Of a stretch of 20,060 bases of DNA, positions 1-7,727 are shown one piece after another. The first letter of the stretch is position 1. Every line of letters starts with the position of its first letter. Below the pieces are notes generated by a model. The model ran no database searches, was not told the DNA's origin, and was given only the letters and a program-made list of their open reading frames with translations. The DNA comes from a virus. Location of the stretch: positions 1 to 20,060 of IMG/VR virus record IMGVR_UViG_3300023199_000252; one strand, 5' to 3'. The position numbers and the translations under genes were made by a program.

Positions 1-849
1 CCCGCCGCCGCCGGGGCCGTCGGTGCCGAGGGCGAAGATCGTCTCGGCCAGGCTCTCGCCGTCGCGGATCGCCGCCCGCTCGCGCTCGAGCGCGATGCGC
101 TGGTCGTCGCGCTCGACCGCCGCCCGGGCCTGGTGCCAGAGCCGGGCGCGGCGATCGGGGTCGAGATGCGGTGCGGCGCCACGGGCGAGATCGGCGAGCG
201 CGGTGCGCGGGTCGGCGAGGATCAGACCGTCGATGCGGTCGCCCTCGAGGTCGCCCAGGGCCTCGCGCTCGAGCTTGGCCTTGACGTCGTCCGGCAGCGG
301 CAGGTCCGCCATCGCCCCTCGGGTCTGCTCGACCGCGCGGTCGAAGAGGCCGGGGTCGGAAAGCACCATGCGCCGCCGGGCGGCGAGCGCGTCCTTGTGC
401 TGCCCCACCTTGTGCTCGACCATGGCCTGGCGCTCGAAGCGGTCGGCCTGGTCGGCGAGGCCGAGCCGCAGCCCGTCCAGCGCCCGGGTCAGGCTGGACT
501 GGTCGTAGCCCTGCGGTGCTTCGGCCAGCACGGCGGTGCGGCGTTCGTCGTACCAGTCTTCGAAGGCGGCCTTCACGCCGATGCCGCCGGCGGGTGCCTC
601 GGCCTGCAGCTCCCTGAGCCTGGCCCTGGCGTCGGCCTCGAGGGTGGCGGCCGCCTTGTCGTCGAAGGCCCGGCCCTGCAGGTCGAGCCGCCTGGCCTCC
701 GCCTCTGCCAGGCGCCGCGAGGCGCCGCCGGCCCGGTCCAGGCCCTCGGCCAGCTGGCCCAGCCCCTGGGCGATGCCGGAGACGGCCGGCAGCTGCGCCT
801 GGACGCCGCCGGTGAAGGGGTCGATGCGCCGCTCGAGCACCCGCGCCAT
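1..849 (-). CDS. Internal virion / DNA-ejection protein, N-terminal part (runs off left edge)
   Basis: The minus strand is open from an ATG at 849 to the window edge (283 codons visible, no stop). The predicted protein is rich in Ala, Arg, Glu and Leu with long charged helices and no signal peptide, as expected for large helical internal core proteins. Its position directly after gp13- and gp14-like genes matches T7 gp15 or gp16, which leave the capsid with the DNA and form a conduit across the cell envelope. The start shares one base with the upstream stop (TGATG), so translation is probably coupled. No lytic transglycosylase motif is seen in the visible part; one could lie further left. The role rests on position and composition, not on a recognised motif. 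Confidence 0.75.
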   Translation of the reverse strand, partial: MARVLERRIDPFTGGVQAQLPAVSGIAQGLGQLAEGLDRAGGASRRLAEAEARRLDLQGRAFDDKAAATLEADARARLRELQAEAPAGGIGVKAAFEDWYDERRTAVLAEAPQGYDQSSLTRALDGLRLGLADQADRFERQAMVEHKVGQHKDALAARRRMVLSDPGLFDRAVEQTRGAMADLPLPDDVKAKLEREALGDLEGDRIDGLILADPRTALADLARGAAPHLDPDRRARLWHQARAAVERDDQRIALERERAAIRDGESLAETIFALGTDGPGGGG

Positions 850-1367
850 CAGCCGCGGCCCGAATTGATCGAGGACCGCCCCATCATGCCGAGGCGATAG
901 TCGCCGACGCCGCCGGCCGCGGCCGCCCCGGTCGAGAGCAGCGAGGCGCCGATGCCGATGCGGCCGGCGGTCCTGGCCTGCTTGGCGGCGAATGTGCTGC
1001 CGGCCGCCCTGGCATCGAGGCCGCGGGCCTGGCTCTCACCCTTGCGCCTGAGCTCGAGCGCATCGGCCTCGGCATCGATGGCGCTCTGGCGGTAGAGGTC
1101 CCAGGCCGAGGAGCCGGCGAGGTCGAGCCCCCTGGCCGCCGCGGTCGAGCGCTGGGCCGAGAGGGTGAGGCGCGAGCGCCGCCGCTCCTGCTCCTCGGCC
1201 GTCGCGGTCTCCTGCCGCGTCGTCCGGGCGTTCTGCTCGGCCATGCCGGCGTCGAACTCGGCTGCCGCTTCCTGCGCCTTGGCCTGGCTGAAGGCGGCGA
1301 CACCGCTGGTCGCCGCCGCCGCGGTCGAGGCGACTGCCCCGGCGATCAAGGCCGTCTCGAGCCCCAT
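849..1367 (-). CDS. T7 gp14-like internal virion protein
   Basis: This 172-aa protein begins with an Ala-rich hydrophobic segment (about residues 5-27), continues as a long charged helix with QAKAQEAAAEFDAGMAEQNA, and has a second Gly/Ala-rich hydrophobic stretch near residues 136-155. This hydrophobic, helical, hydrophobic layout is typical of the internal virion protein B / gp14 family of podoviruses, which is ejected into the host outer membrane at infection. It lies between a gp13-like gene and a large helical protein, the T7 order. Start and stop each overlap the neighbour by one base. Family assignment comes from layout and synteny; exact homology would need a profile search. Confidence 0.75.
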   Translation of the reverse strand: MGLETALIAGAVASTAAAATSGVAAFSQAKAQEAAAEFDAGMAEQNARTTRQETATAEEQERRRSRLTLSAQRSTAAARGLDLAGSSAWDLYRQSAIDAEADALELRRKGESQARGLDARAAGSTFAAKQARTAGRIGIGASLLSTGAAAAGGVGDYRLGMMGRSSINSGRG

Positions 1368-1825
1368 CAGCGGGCCTCCCGATCGGGCGGCTCGCGCCGC
1401 CAGGTGTCTTCGTTCGCCGCGCCCCAGCGCACGGGCGCTCCCGTCGGCCGGAAGCCCAGGAGCCGCGCCCAGCGCTCGCCGGCGGCGAAGCCCTTGGCCA
1501 CGCCGGTCTCGATCGCCTTGCCGAAGCCGTCGAGGAAGCGGCGGATGGCCCGGGTCAAGGGCGTGAGCCAGCGCCCGGCGGTCTCGGCCAGCACCGCCCA
1601 GGCGATGGCCGGGGCGCCCATGGAGAGGATGACGCCGGCGATCGCCACCGGACGGCCGTCGACCAGGCCGGTGAAGCCGACGCCGGCGGCCTGGAGCGCT
1701 GCCCCGGTCTCCGGCGTCAGCTCGGGGCCGATCGCGGCCTGCGCTTCCTGCACGGCGATGGCGGCGAGGTCTTCCGGCCGCATCGGCCGGACGACGAGGC
1801 GGGACCGGATCGTGAGACGGCTCAT
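1367..1825 (-). CDS. T7 gp13-like protein (GNAT-like fold)
   Basis: This 152-aa protein opens with a VRPMRPEDLAAIAVQEAQ segment, followed by a GFTGLVDGRPVAIAGVI strand pair and a MGAPAIAWAVLAE segment. That pattern is typical of the acetyltransferase-like gp13 family of podoviruses (DUF2833 type). T7 gp13 is needed for virion morphogenesis and is not known to be a working enzyme in the particle. The C-terminal third (residues about 95-152) has the hydrophobic/basic helix and RLLGFRPTG segment also common in the family. The gene overlaps the gp12-like gene by ATGA, and its stop overlaps the next start. Catalysis cannot be judged from sequence alone. Confidence 0.8.
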   Translation of the reverse strand: MSRLTIRSRLVVRPMRPEDLAAIAVQEAQAAIGPELTPETGAALQAAGVGFTGLVDGRPVAIAGVILSMGAPAIAWAVLAETAGRWLTPLTRAIRRFLDGFGKAIETGVAKGFAAGERWARLLGFRPTGAPVRWGAANEDTWRREPPDREAR

Positions 1826-4125
1826 TCGTTGAGGTCCAGCTTCTGCATGACGGCGGCCAGCGTGAAGGGCAGCGGCCCGTCCACGGCGATCTCGATCTTC
1901 GGCCGCTCCTTCCAGCCGAGATCGAGCATCAGCTCGACATCGTCGGAGACCAGCGGGGCGGGCTGGTCGGCCGGCAGGGCACCGGCACGGGTGTCGACCC
2001 GCCGGAGCCGGCCGTGCACCCCCGCCTTGAAGCGGTCGGCGCTCTCGACCAGGGTGAGCACCAGCTTCCTCGCCCGCCGCTTCTTGCCGATGCCCGGCCC
2101 GTCCATGCCGCCGGCATTGGGCACGAGCAGCACGACCCCGCTCTCATAGGGATGGCCGAGGACCACGGTCGAGGCGGCGAAGGGCAGAGCGGCGCTGCCG
2201 TCGGGAGCCACGGCCAGGCGCTCGGCCACGAAGCCGTCGAGCAGGGCCGAAACCGTCTGGCCGGCCAGGTGATCCGCGCCCGAGACGCTGCTCACGGGCT
2301 GCCCCTGATAGACCAGCATGCCGTCGAGATGCCGGCTGGCGGCGGGCCCGAGGCCGGCGCCGTCGCGCCAGCGGGGGGCCAGCCGCTCGATCGTGCGCTC
2401 GACGACGTTGTCGATGCTGCGGCGCACCACGAGCCAGAGCTCGGCGGCGTTGCCGTCGTCTGTCGGCATGGTCTCGCCCCATTCGACGACCGCCCCCGGC
2501 CCGCCGATGCGGTGCCGCGCCCAGGCGATGATTTCCTGCTCGGGCAGGTAGGTCAGGCTCACCATGCTGCCGTCGGCGAGACCATGCCAGAGGATGCCGT
2601 CGGGCTCGCCCTGCCAGGCGGTCCAGACCACGCCGGGGCGGAGCATGTGGCCGGCGAAGACGCCCATGTCGAAGCCGGAGAGCCGGCCGGTCTCGATCCG
2701 CTCCTCGAGCTCGCGCACCTTGCTGCCCGAGGCCTGCACCATCAGCGTGCGGCCGTGCGCCAGCACCGGCCGGACCCGCGAGGCGCCGTAGCTGGTGTGC
2801 TGCCGGGCCTGGACGTTGCGGGTGGCATCGGTCGCCGCCCCGAAGACCTCCGAGGTGTTCGGCTTGGTGACCAGAACCTCGCCGCCGTCGGTGCCGACGA
2901 CGAGGCCCGACGAGGTCTCCTGCAGCCAGCGGACATTGGTGATCTCGGGGCCGGTGAGCGTGATCGAGAGGGCGTCGTCGGCCAGGACCTCGCCGAAGCT
3001 GCGGTCGGCGAAGCTGAAGAAGTCGTCGGTGCGGCTGAACCAGACGCGGTTGCCCCTGGCCATCACCAGCCGGTCGAAGGCGAAGCCGACGGCCTCGGGC
3101 CAGCCCGCCGCGTCGTCCCAGGCCGAGAGCTGCCAGCGCTCGGTGGCGCCCTCGTCGTCGACGATGCTCTCGGGCAGCCGGTCGATCACCTCGATCGTCG
3201 CCTGCGACGGGCCCGCCACGGCGGTGATCCGGCCGAGGCCGTAGCCGGGGTGCAGGAAGCGCCACTTGATCCCGGCGCCGCTGATCTTGTCGCCGGTCGA
3301 GGGCGAGCGGAAGGTGCCGCCCGAATCCCATTCCTCGCCGCGCGTGTGGGTCGGGATGACGGTGCCGCTGATGCCCTTGGGCGTCTCAACAGCTTCGTAG
3401 ACGCGGCGCTCGACGCGCCGGAGCTCGCCGACGGCGACGTTTTCCATCTGCGCTTCCCAGGCGCGGATCGCCGAGAGGTCGCGGGCGAAGAGGCGGATCA
3501 GCCGGCCCTGGTGCGCGGCGGTGAAGACCTCGGCGCCGCCGAGCGCGTCGATGGTGACGGCATCACCGCTCACGGCCGAGGCCTTGAGGCGGATGGCGTC
3601 GTTCTTGTTCTCGGGCGCAAAGGGCCCGTCCTCGGGGTCGAAGGCGAGCAGCTGCCAGTCGGCGGCGCCGCGCCGCTCGAGCAGCATCGGCGGCTTGCCG
3701 GCGCCGGCGAGCCAGAGCCGGTCCCTGGCCTGCGCCGTGGTGAGCCGGAGGATGCCGTCGCCGCCGCCGAGATCGGCGGCGCTCCACGGCGTCAACATCT
3801 GCAGCGGCACGGGGGGCTCGGCGTCGGGGTCGAGGATCAGCCCGCCCTTGGCCCAGAAGCGCAGCGTCTGGTGCGCCAGCTCGAGGATCGCCGCGTCCTT
3901 CGGGCCGAAGACGAAGCGCCTGAGCCACGAGCTGCCGTCGCCCCTTGCCGTCCAGCCCAGCATCTCGCTGCCGGGGCGCCGGGTCACCGGCCCCTCGGGC
4001 AGCGGCAGGAGGTTCTCGAGCCGGGCACAGGCGGTGCCGTGCCTGGCGAGGTCGATGCGCGCCATCAGCAGCGGCGACAGCTCGCCGCCGTTCAAGGCCG
4101 GCAGGAAATGCGAGGCCCGCGCCAT
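1822..4125 (-). CDS. Tail nozzle / tail tubular protein B (T7 gp12-like)
   Basis: This 767-aa protein starts with FLPALNGGELSPLLMARIDL followed by an LLPLPEGPVTRRPGSE segment. The NGGELSP and RRPG motifs mark the large tail nozzle proteins of podoviruses. The rest is beta-rich with many WxG and FxR repeats, as expected of the propeller-like nozzle fold. In the virion it would form the distal part of the short tail below the gp11-like adaptor. Its length fits the family. It starts one base after the tail tube A gene and its stop overlaps the gp13-like start (ATGA). Confidence 0.88.
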   Translation of the reverse strand: MARASHFLPALNGGELSPLLMARIDLARHGTACARLENLLPLPEGPVTRRPGSEMLGWTARGDGSSWLRRFVFGPKDAAILELAHQTLRFWAKGGLILDPDAEPPVPLQMLTPWSAADLGGGDGILRLTTAQARDRLWLAGAGKPPMLLERRGAADWQLLAFDPEDGPFAPENKNDAIRLKASAVSGDAVTIDALGGAEVFTAAHQGRLIRLFARDLSAIRAWEAQMENVAVGELRRVERRVYEAVETPKGISGTVIPTHTRGEEWDSGGTFRSPSTGDKISGAGIKWRFLHPGYGLGRITAVAGPSQATIEVIDRLPESIVDDEGATERWQLSAWDDAAGWPEAVGFAFDRLVMARGNRVWFSRTDDFFSFADRSFGEVLADDALSITLTGPEITNVRWLQETSSGLVVGTDGGEVLVTKPNTSEVFGAATDATRNVQARQHTSYGASRVRPVLAHGRTLMVQASGSKVRELEERIETGRLSGFDMGVFAGHMLRPGVVWTAWQGEPDGILWHGLADGSMVSLTYLPEQEIIAWARHRIGGPGAVVEWGETMPTDDGNAAELWLVVRRSIDNVVERTIERLAPRWRDGAGLGPAASRHLDGMLVYQGQPVSSVSGADHLAGQTVSALLDGFVAERLAVAPDGSAALPFAASTVVLGHPYESGVVLLVPNAGGMDGPGIGKKRRARKLVLTLVESADRFKAGVHGRLRRVDTRAGALPADQPAPLVSDDVELMLDLGWKERPKIEIAVDGPLPFTLAAVMQKLDLNE

Positions 4126-4126
4126 G

Positions 4127-4765
4127 TCAGCGCGCCATGCGGTGGCGGGCGTCGATCCAGGGCGAGACGGGGACCAGCAGCCGGGGCGGCTTCTGGATGG
4201 CGTTGACCCGCTTCGCCCGGGCGACCGCCCGGTCGTGCTCGACCGCTGCCTTCTCGTAGCGGGCGGTGGACTGCGTCACGGCTTCGGCCAGGATCATCGC
4301 CAGGCGGTAGGCCATGGCCTCGGCGAAGAGCGGGTGCCACTTGGCGTGGTCGGTGGCATCGGCGACGTAGCGGATGTCGAGCGGTGCCTCGGCATTGACC
4401 AGGATCTCGCCGCCCTCGATCTCGAAGGGCACGGCCCCCGGCAGCCCGACGGGCTCGCCGCCGCCGGCCGGCCGCAGCCAGGACCAGCCGAGGCCGGGCA
4501 GCTCCAAGAGGCGGAGGTGGTCCGCCGGCAGCGGGAAGGCGCGGGCCCAGCCGAACGCCGGCGGCTCGGCCGAAGCACCCAGGGACGCCCGGCGGGTGGC
4601 GAAGAGCCAGGGGTGGCTGCTCAGCTCGGCCCGCCGCACGAAGGACCATTGCGCCCGCACGATGTCGGCCGCCGGCACGTCGTCCGTCTCGGAGATCAGC
4701 GGCTGCTCGCCCAAAAAGACGAGCGCCGCGTTGACGATCGGGAGCGAAGCGCCGGCGGCCGTCAT
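4127..4765 (-). CDS. Tail tubular protein A / adaptor (T7 gp11-like)
   Basis: This 212-aa protein begins ASLPIVNAALVFLGEQPL and continues with a helical IVRAQWSFVRRAELSSHPW segment, then ATRRASL. The NAAL-LGE-P...W..R....L..HPW arrangement is the signature of gp11-type tail adaptor proteins, which form a ring on the portal and carry the nozzle protein. The C-terminal helix (AEAVTQSTARYEKAAVEHDRA) is also usual for the family. The gene sits between the capsid module and the gp12-like gene, four bases after the upstream stop and one base before the next start, so one transcript is expected. Confidence 0.87.
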   Translation of the reverse strand: MTAAGASLPIVNAALVFLGEQPLISETDDVPAADIVRAQWSFVRRAELSSHPWLFATRRASLGASAEPPAFGWARAFPLPADHLRLLELPGLGWSWLRPAGGGEPVGLPGAVPFEIEGGEILVNAEAPLDIRYVADATDHAKWHPLFAEAMAYRLAMILAEAVTQSTARYEKAAVEHDRAVARAKRVNAIQKPPRLLVPVSPWIDARHRMAR

Positions 4766-4769
4766 CGGC

Positions 4770-5231
4770 TCAGCCGATCATGTAGGCGATGACGCCCTCG
4801 AGCGTGGCACCGTCGGGGATGGTGCCGCCGGCCACTGCCGCCACGACGTCGATCCCGCCGGCCGTCTCGGCCAAAAGGAACGAGCCCAGCGCCGCACCGC
4901 CGGCCGAGGCGACGTCGATCGCCGCGGCGAAGGCGTCGGCATCGGCGGCGATCGCCGTGCCGTCCGGCTGCGCCGCCGCCTTGTGGCCGACATCCAGCGT
5001 CCGGCTGGCGCCGAAGTCCGAGAAGGCGACCCGCGAGAGGTGGCCGATCACCCGCACCCGGCCGGCCGGCAGCCGGATCAGGTCGACGGTCGAGCCGGCG
5101 TCGCCGGCGCCCGCCTGGGTGTGCTTGAAGTAGGCGAGCTTGACGTTGCCGATGTCGGCCGGCTGCAGCCGGCCGGCGGCATCGCCCGCCTGGATGGAGG
5201 CCTGCGCCGAGGCCTGGTTGGTCACTGCCAT
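4770..5231 (-). CDS. Capsid-associated structural protein, probable head decoration protein
   Basis: This 153-aa protein is rich in Ala and Gly, lacks a signal peptide and is built of short predicted strands (VKLAYFKHTQAG, TVDLIRLPAGRVRVIGHLS). A protein of this size and make-up often directly follows the major capsid gene in phages of this type. Position and composition suggest a capsid decoration or accessory role, but no motif proves it. The start is an ATG preceded by GGAGCG at good spacing. A perfect 8-bp hairpin lies between it and the capsid stop, so its level may be set separately from the capsid protein. Confidence 0.7.
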   Translation of the reverse strand: MAVTNQASAQASIQAGDAAGRLQPADIGNVKLAYFKHTQAGAGDAGSTVDLIRLPAGRVRVIGHLSRVAFSDFGASRTLDVGHKAAAQPDGTAIAADADAFAAAIDVASAGGAALGSFLLAETAGGIDVVAAVAGGTIPDGATLEGVIAYMIG

Positions 5232-5267
5232 GGAAGTCGCTCCGAAGATTGAGGCAAGACGAGGAGC

Positions 5268-5289
5268 GGGCCGGGACTATGCCCGGCCC
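5268..5289 (-). terminator. Hairpin after the capsid gene, possible attenuator
   Basis: GGGCCGGG (5268-5275) and CCCGGCCC (5282-5289) form a perfect 8-bp stem with a 6-base loop, ten bases past the capsid stop on the transcribed strand. The sequence after it is pyrimidine-rich with no real T-run. It is more likely an RNA-stabilising or partly terminating hairpin than a full intrinsic terminator. Confidence 0.55.
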
Positions 5290-5298
5290 TAGCCGTCA

Positions 5299-6204
5299 TC
5301 AGCCGTTGTTTACCTTGACCTTCAGCACCCGGCCCTTCTCGAGGCGCGTCGCACCGCACTGCATCCAGGCGCCGACATAGGGGATCTGCATGCGCTCGGA
5401 GAGCGGCCAGACATTGCCCGAGACGTCGCGCCAGATGCCGATGTGCATGCCCGACGGCACCCAGACCGGCAGCGAGCGCACCGAGCCCGACTTGAAGCCG
5501 GGGACGGCGTCGATCGTGGCCGAGCTGAAGCGCACGAAGCGGAAGCCGTAGAGCGGCGGCAGCCTGCCGGTCGAGACCGGCCGGCCCTCGACGAAGTCGA
5601 GCGAGGTGGTGGCGTTCTCGCCGAAGAGCGAGAGCTCCTCCTCCTCGGTGATGAGGATCACCGGGCTCTCGGCATCGAGGTCGACGTGCAGCTTGGTGAA
5701 GATGCTCCGGAGCACCTTCAGCTTTTGATGGTTGAGGCCGCTGTTGTTCCCGCCTTCGTTCTCGTCGACGACCAGTCCGTTGTCGGACCAGTTCTCGGTG
5801 GTCTCGCCGCTCTCGCCGGTCTTGGCCTTGCCGAAGAACGCGTTCAGGCATTCCTCGTCCTCGGCGCGCCGGAGCGCCTCGAGGCCGGCACGCATGTATT
5901 CGCCCTCCGGGCTGATGCCCGTCGAGAGCTTGTCGATCTCGTCGACCGGCGTGCCCCAGTCGTAGGTGACCGGGTTCACCCAGCGCCGGGTGTGCGTCAT
6001 GGTCATCATCGGGTTCTCGCGGAACCGCTCGGTGACCTTCCGCGCCTTGGTCGCGCCCAGGTAGTTGACGGGCGAGACCGACTTGCCGGTGTAGCCGGTG
6101 TTGGAGCTGACGAACGGGCGCAGCTTGCCGCCCTGCTCCTGCAGGTTGTGGGCGAGCATCTGGCGGAACTGGACGATGCGCCACTGCTCGATATTGAAGT
6201 CCAT
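5299..6204 (-). CDS. Major capsid protein
   Basis: This 301-aa protein carries MMTMTHTRRWVNPVTYDWGT and VDEIDKLSTGISPEGEYMRAG in its first 125 residues, a variable acidic loop (GESGETTENWSDNG, then ENEGGNNSG), and a PLYGFRFVRFSS segment near residue 225. This is the pattern of the HK97-fold capsid family found beside gp8-type portals in BPP-1-like podoviruses. No signal of N-terminal delta-domain cleavage is obvious. The start ATG at 6204 follows a GAGGG ribosome-binding site. The gene follows the scaffold after a structured 274-base gap and is followed by another hairpin, so it may have its own control of message abundance. Confidence 0.87.
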   Translation of the reverse strand: MDFNIEQWRIVQFRQMLAHNLQEQGGKLRPFVSSNTGYTGKSVSPVNYLGATKARKVTERFRENPMMTMTHTRRWVNPVTYDWGTPVDEIDKLSTGISPEGEYMRAGLEALRRAEDEECLNAFFGKAKTGESGETTENWSDNGLVVDENEGGNNSGLNHQKLKVLRSIFTKLHVDLDAESPVILITEEEELSLFGENATTSLDFVEGRPVSTGRLPPLYGFRFVRFSSATIDAVPGFKSGSVRSLPVWVPSGMHIGIWRDVSGNVWPLSERMQIPYVGAWMQCGATRLEKGRVLKVKVNNG

Positions 6205-6305
6205 GGGGAGTGCCCTCGAAGGCTGGCCGGCACCCCGCCCCCGTCAACCAGGGGTCAGGCGCCGCGCGCGATTGATCCTGATCGCCAGAGGGCTGCCCGC
6301 ACCAA

Positions 6306-6418
6306 CCGTCGGACCCCGGCTTGCCGGTTCCGGCCCGGCCCTGCCGCCGGTCTCTCCCGGCGTCCGATGGACGGGAGCGCCGGCGCGGGGGTGAACCAGA
6401 AAGACCCCGCACCGGCGC
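6306..6418 (-). promoter_or_regulatory. Two strong hairpins in the scaffold-capsid gap
   Basis: The gap 6205-6478 has no gene. GCGCCGGCGCGGGG (6377-6390) pairs with CCCCGCACCGGCGC (6405-6418): 14 pairs with one G-T type pair and a 14-base loop. Further along the transcript, CCGTCGGAC (6306-6314) and GTCCGATGG (6362-6370) close a second, larger structure with one wobble pair. Neither is followed by a T-run. A short CCGG/GGCC simple repeat lies at about 6449-6467, next to the scaffold stop. The most likely role is transcript stabilisation or partial attenuation ahead of the capsid gene; no convincing promoter was found here. Confidence 0.55.
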
Positions 6419-6478
6419 CCGCCGCTGCCCACCACGAGAGCCAGGATAGCCGGCCGGCCGGCCGGCGGTGTTAGAGCG

Positions 6479-7408
6479 TCAGGACGGGTAGGCGGCCTGG
6501 AACAGCCGATCCATCTCGCGCTTGGCCGCCCCGTCGCCGGCCTTGACCTTGGCCATGAAGTCCTTGTCCTGCATCTTCTGCGCGATCTGCTCCTCGGCCG
6601 CGGCCTTGGTCAGCGGTGCCGCACCCTGCCGGCCGGCCGGCAGCGTGTCCTCGCCGAGCTTCCGGCCCACCTCGAGGAAACGCGCCATCAAGGCCTTGGT
6701 GCCCACCGAGCGCTCGATCTTGTCGAGCTCCTCGGGCGAGAAGCCGAAGGCCCGGGCACCACGCCTGGCCAGCTCCTCGTTGGCCGAGGCCTGCTGGCCC
6801 CACTCGCTCTTGAGCGCCGCCATCTCCGCTTCGGCCTTGGCCAGATAGGCCCCCTCGTCGGCCTCGGCCCGGCCGGTGACGGCCTTGCCCCACCACTGGG
6901 TGAGCGCCGCCGCCTGGCGGTCGTTGAGGCCGAGCTCGTGGAAGGTCTTGGCCGCTTCGGCGGCGAAGGCCGGGTCCGCACCTTCCAGCTTCTCCAGGCC
7001 GTAGCCCTCCGGGCTCTCCGGCCGGCCGAGCCTGGCGTAGAGCTGCTGCCAGCCCTCGGCATCGTCGGCGTCCTTGGGGATCACCACGCCGCGGCCGGCC
7101 TTGTCGGCGCCGAGATACTTCTGCAGCTCGCGCACGTTCGAGATCGCGTCCGCCGGGCCCTTGTAGCCGTTGGCCCGGGCGAAGGCGTGCAGGTCCTCGG
7201 CCGCATCGCCCAGCCAGTCGACCCGCTGCGCCCGGGGCTCCGCGGCACCGGTGTCGGTCGGGTTTACATCTGTCTGGCCGGCGGTTGCGCCAGCGTCAGC
7301 CGGCGTTGCGCCGGCTGGCTGATCGGTTGCGCCGGCTGGCTGATCGGTTGCGCCGGCTGGCTGATCGGTTGCGGCTTCGGCGCCGAGGGTTGCGGTCGCG
7401 GTCGTCAT
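6479..7408 (-). CDS. Scaffolding protein
   Basis: With the ATG at 7408 this is a 309-aa acidic, helical protein without cysteine in the core helices. It begins with a disordered Ala/Thr/Pro region containing three perfect ATDQPAG repeats (residues 13-33), has a middle segment WLGDAAEDLHAFARANGYKG, and ends in a helical tail (EEQIAQKMQDKDFMAKVKAG) typical of phage scaffolds, which assemble the procapsid and bind the capsid protein through the C-terminus. It lies between portal and capsid genes, as expected. The start was chosen for its AAGGTGA site seven bases upstream; the frame stays open upstream, but that part is Arg/Cys-rich antisense-like sequence overlapping the Bbp19-like gene. Confidence 0.83.
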   Translation of the reverse strand: MTTATATLGAEAATDQPAGATDQPAGATDQPAGATPADAGATAGQTDVNPTDTGAAEPRAQRVDWLGDAAEDLHAFARANGYKGPADAISNVRELQKYLGADKAGRGVVIPKDADDAEGWQQLYARLGRPESPEGYGLEKLEGADPAFAAEAAKTFHELGLNDRQAAALTQWWGKAVTGRAEADEGAYLAKAEAEMAALKSEWGQQASANEELARRGARAFGFSPEELDKIERSVGTKALMARFLEVGRKLGEDTLPAGRQGAAPLTKAAAEEQIAQKMQDKDFMAKVKAGDGAAKREMDRLFQAAYPS

Positions 7409-7727
7409 GCGTGTCACCTTCGCTGGCGGGGAGGAGTACTTCGAGCGGGGCGAGGCGGAGCCGGCCGAGCACGAACAGCAGCGCCTGGCGCCGGCCCTCG
7501 GCCACCGCCATGGCCAGCCCGTCGGCCCGGGCCCCGGCATCCATGCGGGCGGTCGTCACCGTGCCGTAGCAGAAGCGGGAGAGGTCGCGGATCAGCGCCA
7601 GGCCCTCGGGGTGCAGCTGCCCGCCGCCCTCGACCCGGAAGCGCGCCGCCCAGGCCCGCTCGAGCTCCAGGCGCGCCCGGCTCTTCGCCGGCTTGATGAC
7701 GTCATTCTGATGCCATTCCGGCGTCAC
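7296..7727 (-). CDS. Bbp19-like phage protein
   Basis: This 143-aa protein starts at a GTG that overlaps the portal stop (GTGA). The core, residues about 20-90, matches the Bbp19-like family pattern: a basic helix, HPEGLALIRDLSRFCYG, then MAVAEGRRQALLFVLGRL. The family occurs beside portal genes in BPP-1-like phages; its function is not established. The last 35 residues are very unusual: the frame runs 113 bp into the scaffold gene and reads its 21-bp repeats as three NRSASRR units, giving a highly basic tail. The family core ends near residue 100, so the tail may be an overprinted extension. The core assignment is firm; the tail is read directly from the sequence. Confidence 0.75.
   Translation of the reverse strand: MTPEWHQNDVIKPAKSRARLELERAWAARFRVEGGGQLHPEGLALIRDLSRFCYGTVTTARMDAGARADGLAMAVAEGRRQALLFVLGRLRLAPLEVLLPASEGDTHDDRDRNPRRRSRNRSASRRNRSASRRNRSASRRNAG
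7308..7370. repeat. Three perfect tandem 21-bp repeats, coding in two frames
   Basis: Three identical 21-bp units occupy 7308-7328, 7329-7349 and 7350-7370. On the minus strand they encode ATDQPAG repeats in the scaffold N-terminus and, in another frame, NRSASRR repeats in the C-terminus of the Bbp19-like protein. Because 21 is a multiple of three, gain or loss of a unit leaves both frames intact. Confidence 0.95.

Noticed and set aside
2014-4206. 730-codon plus-strand open frame opposite the tail nozzle gene
   Set aside because: Low-complexity Gly/Ala/Arg/His composition, no domain, and exactly opposite a strongly supported gp12-like gene.
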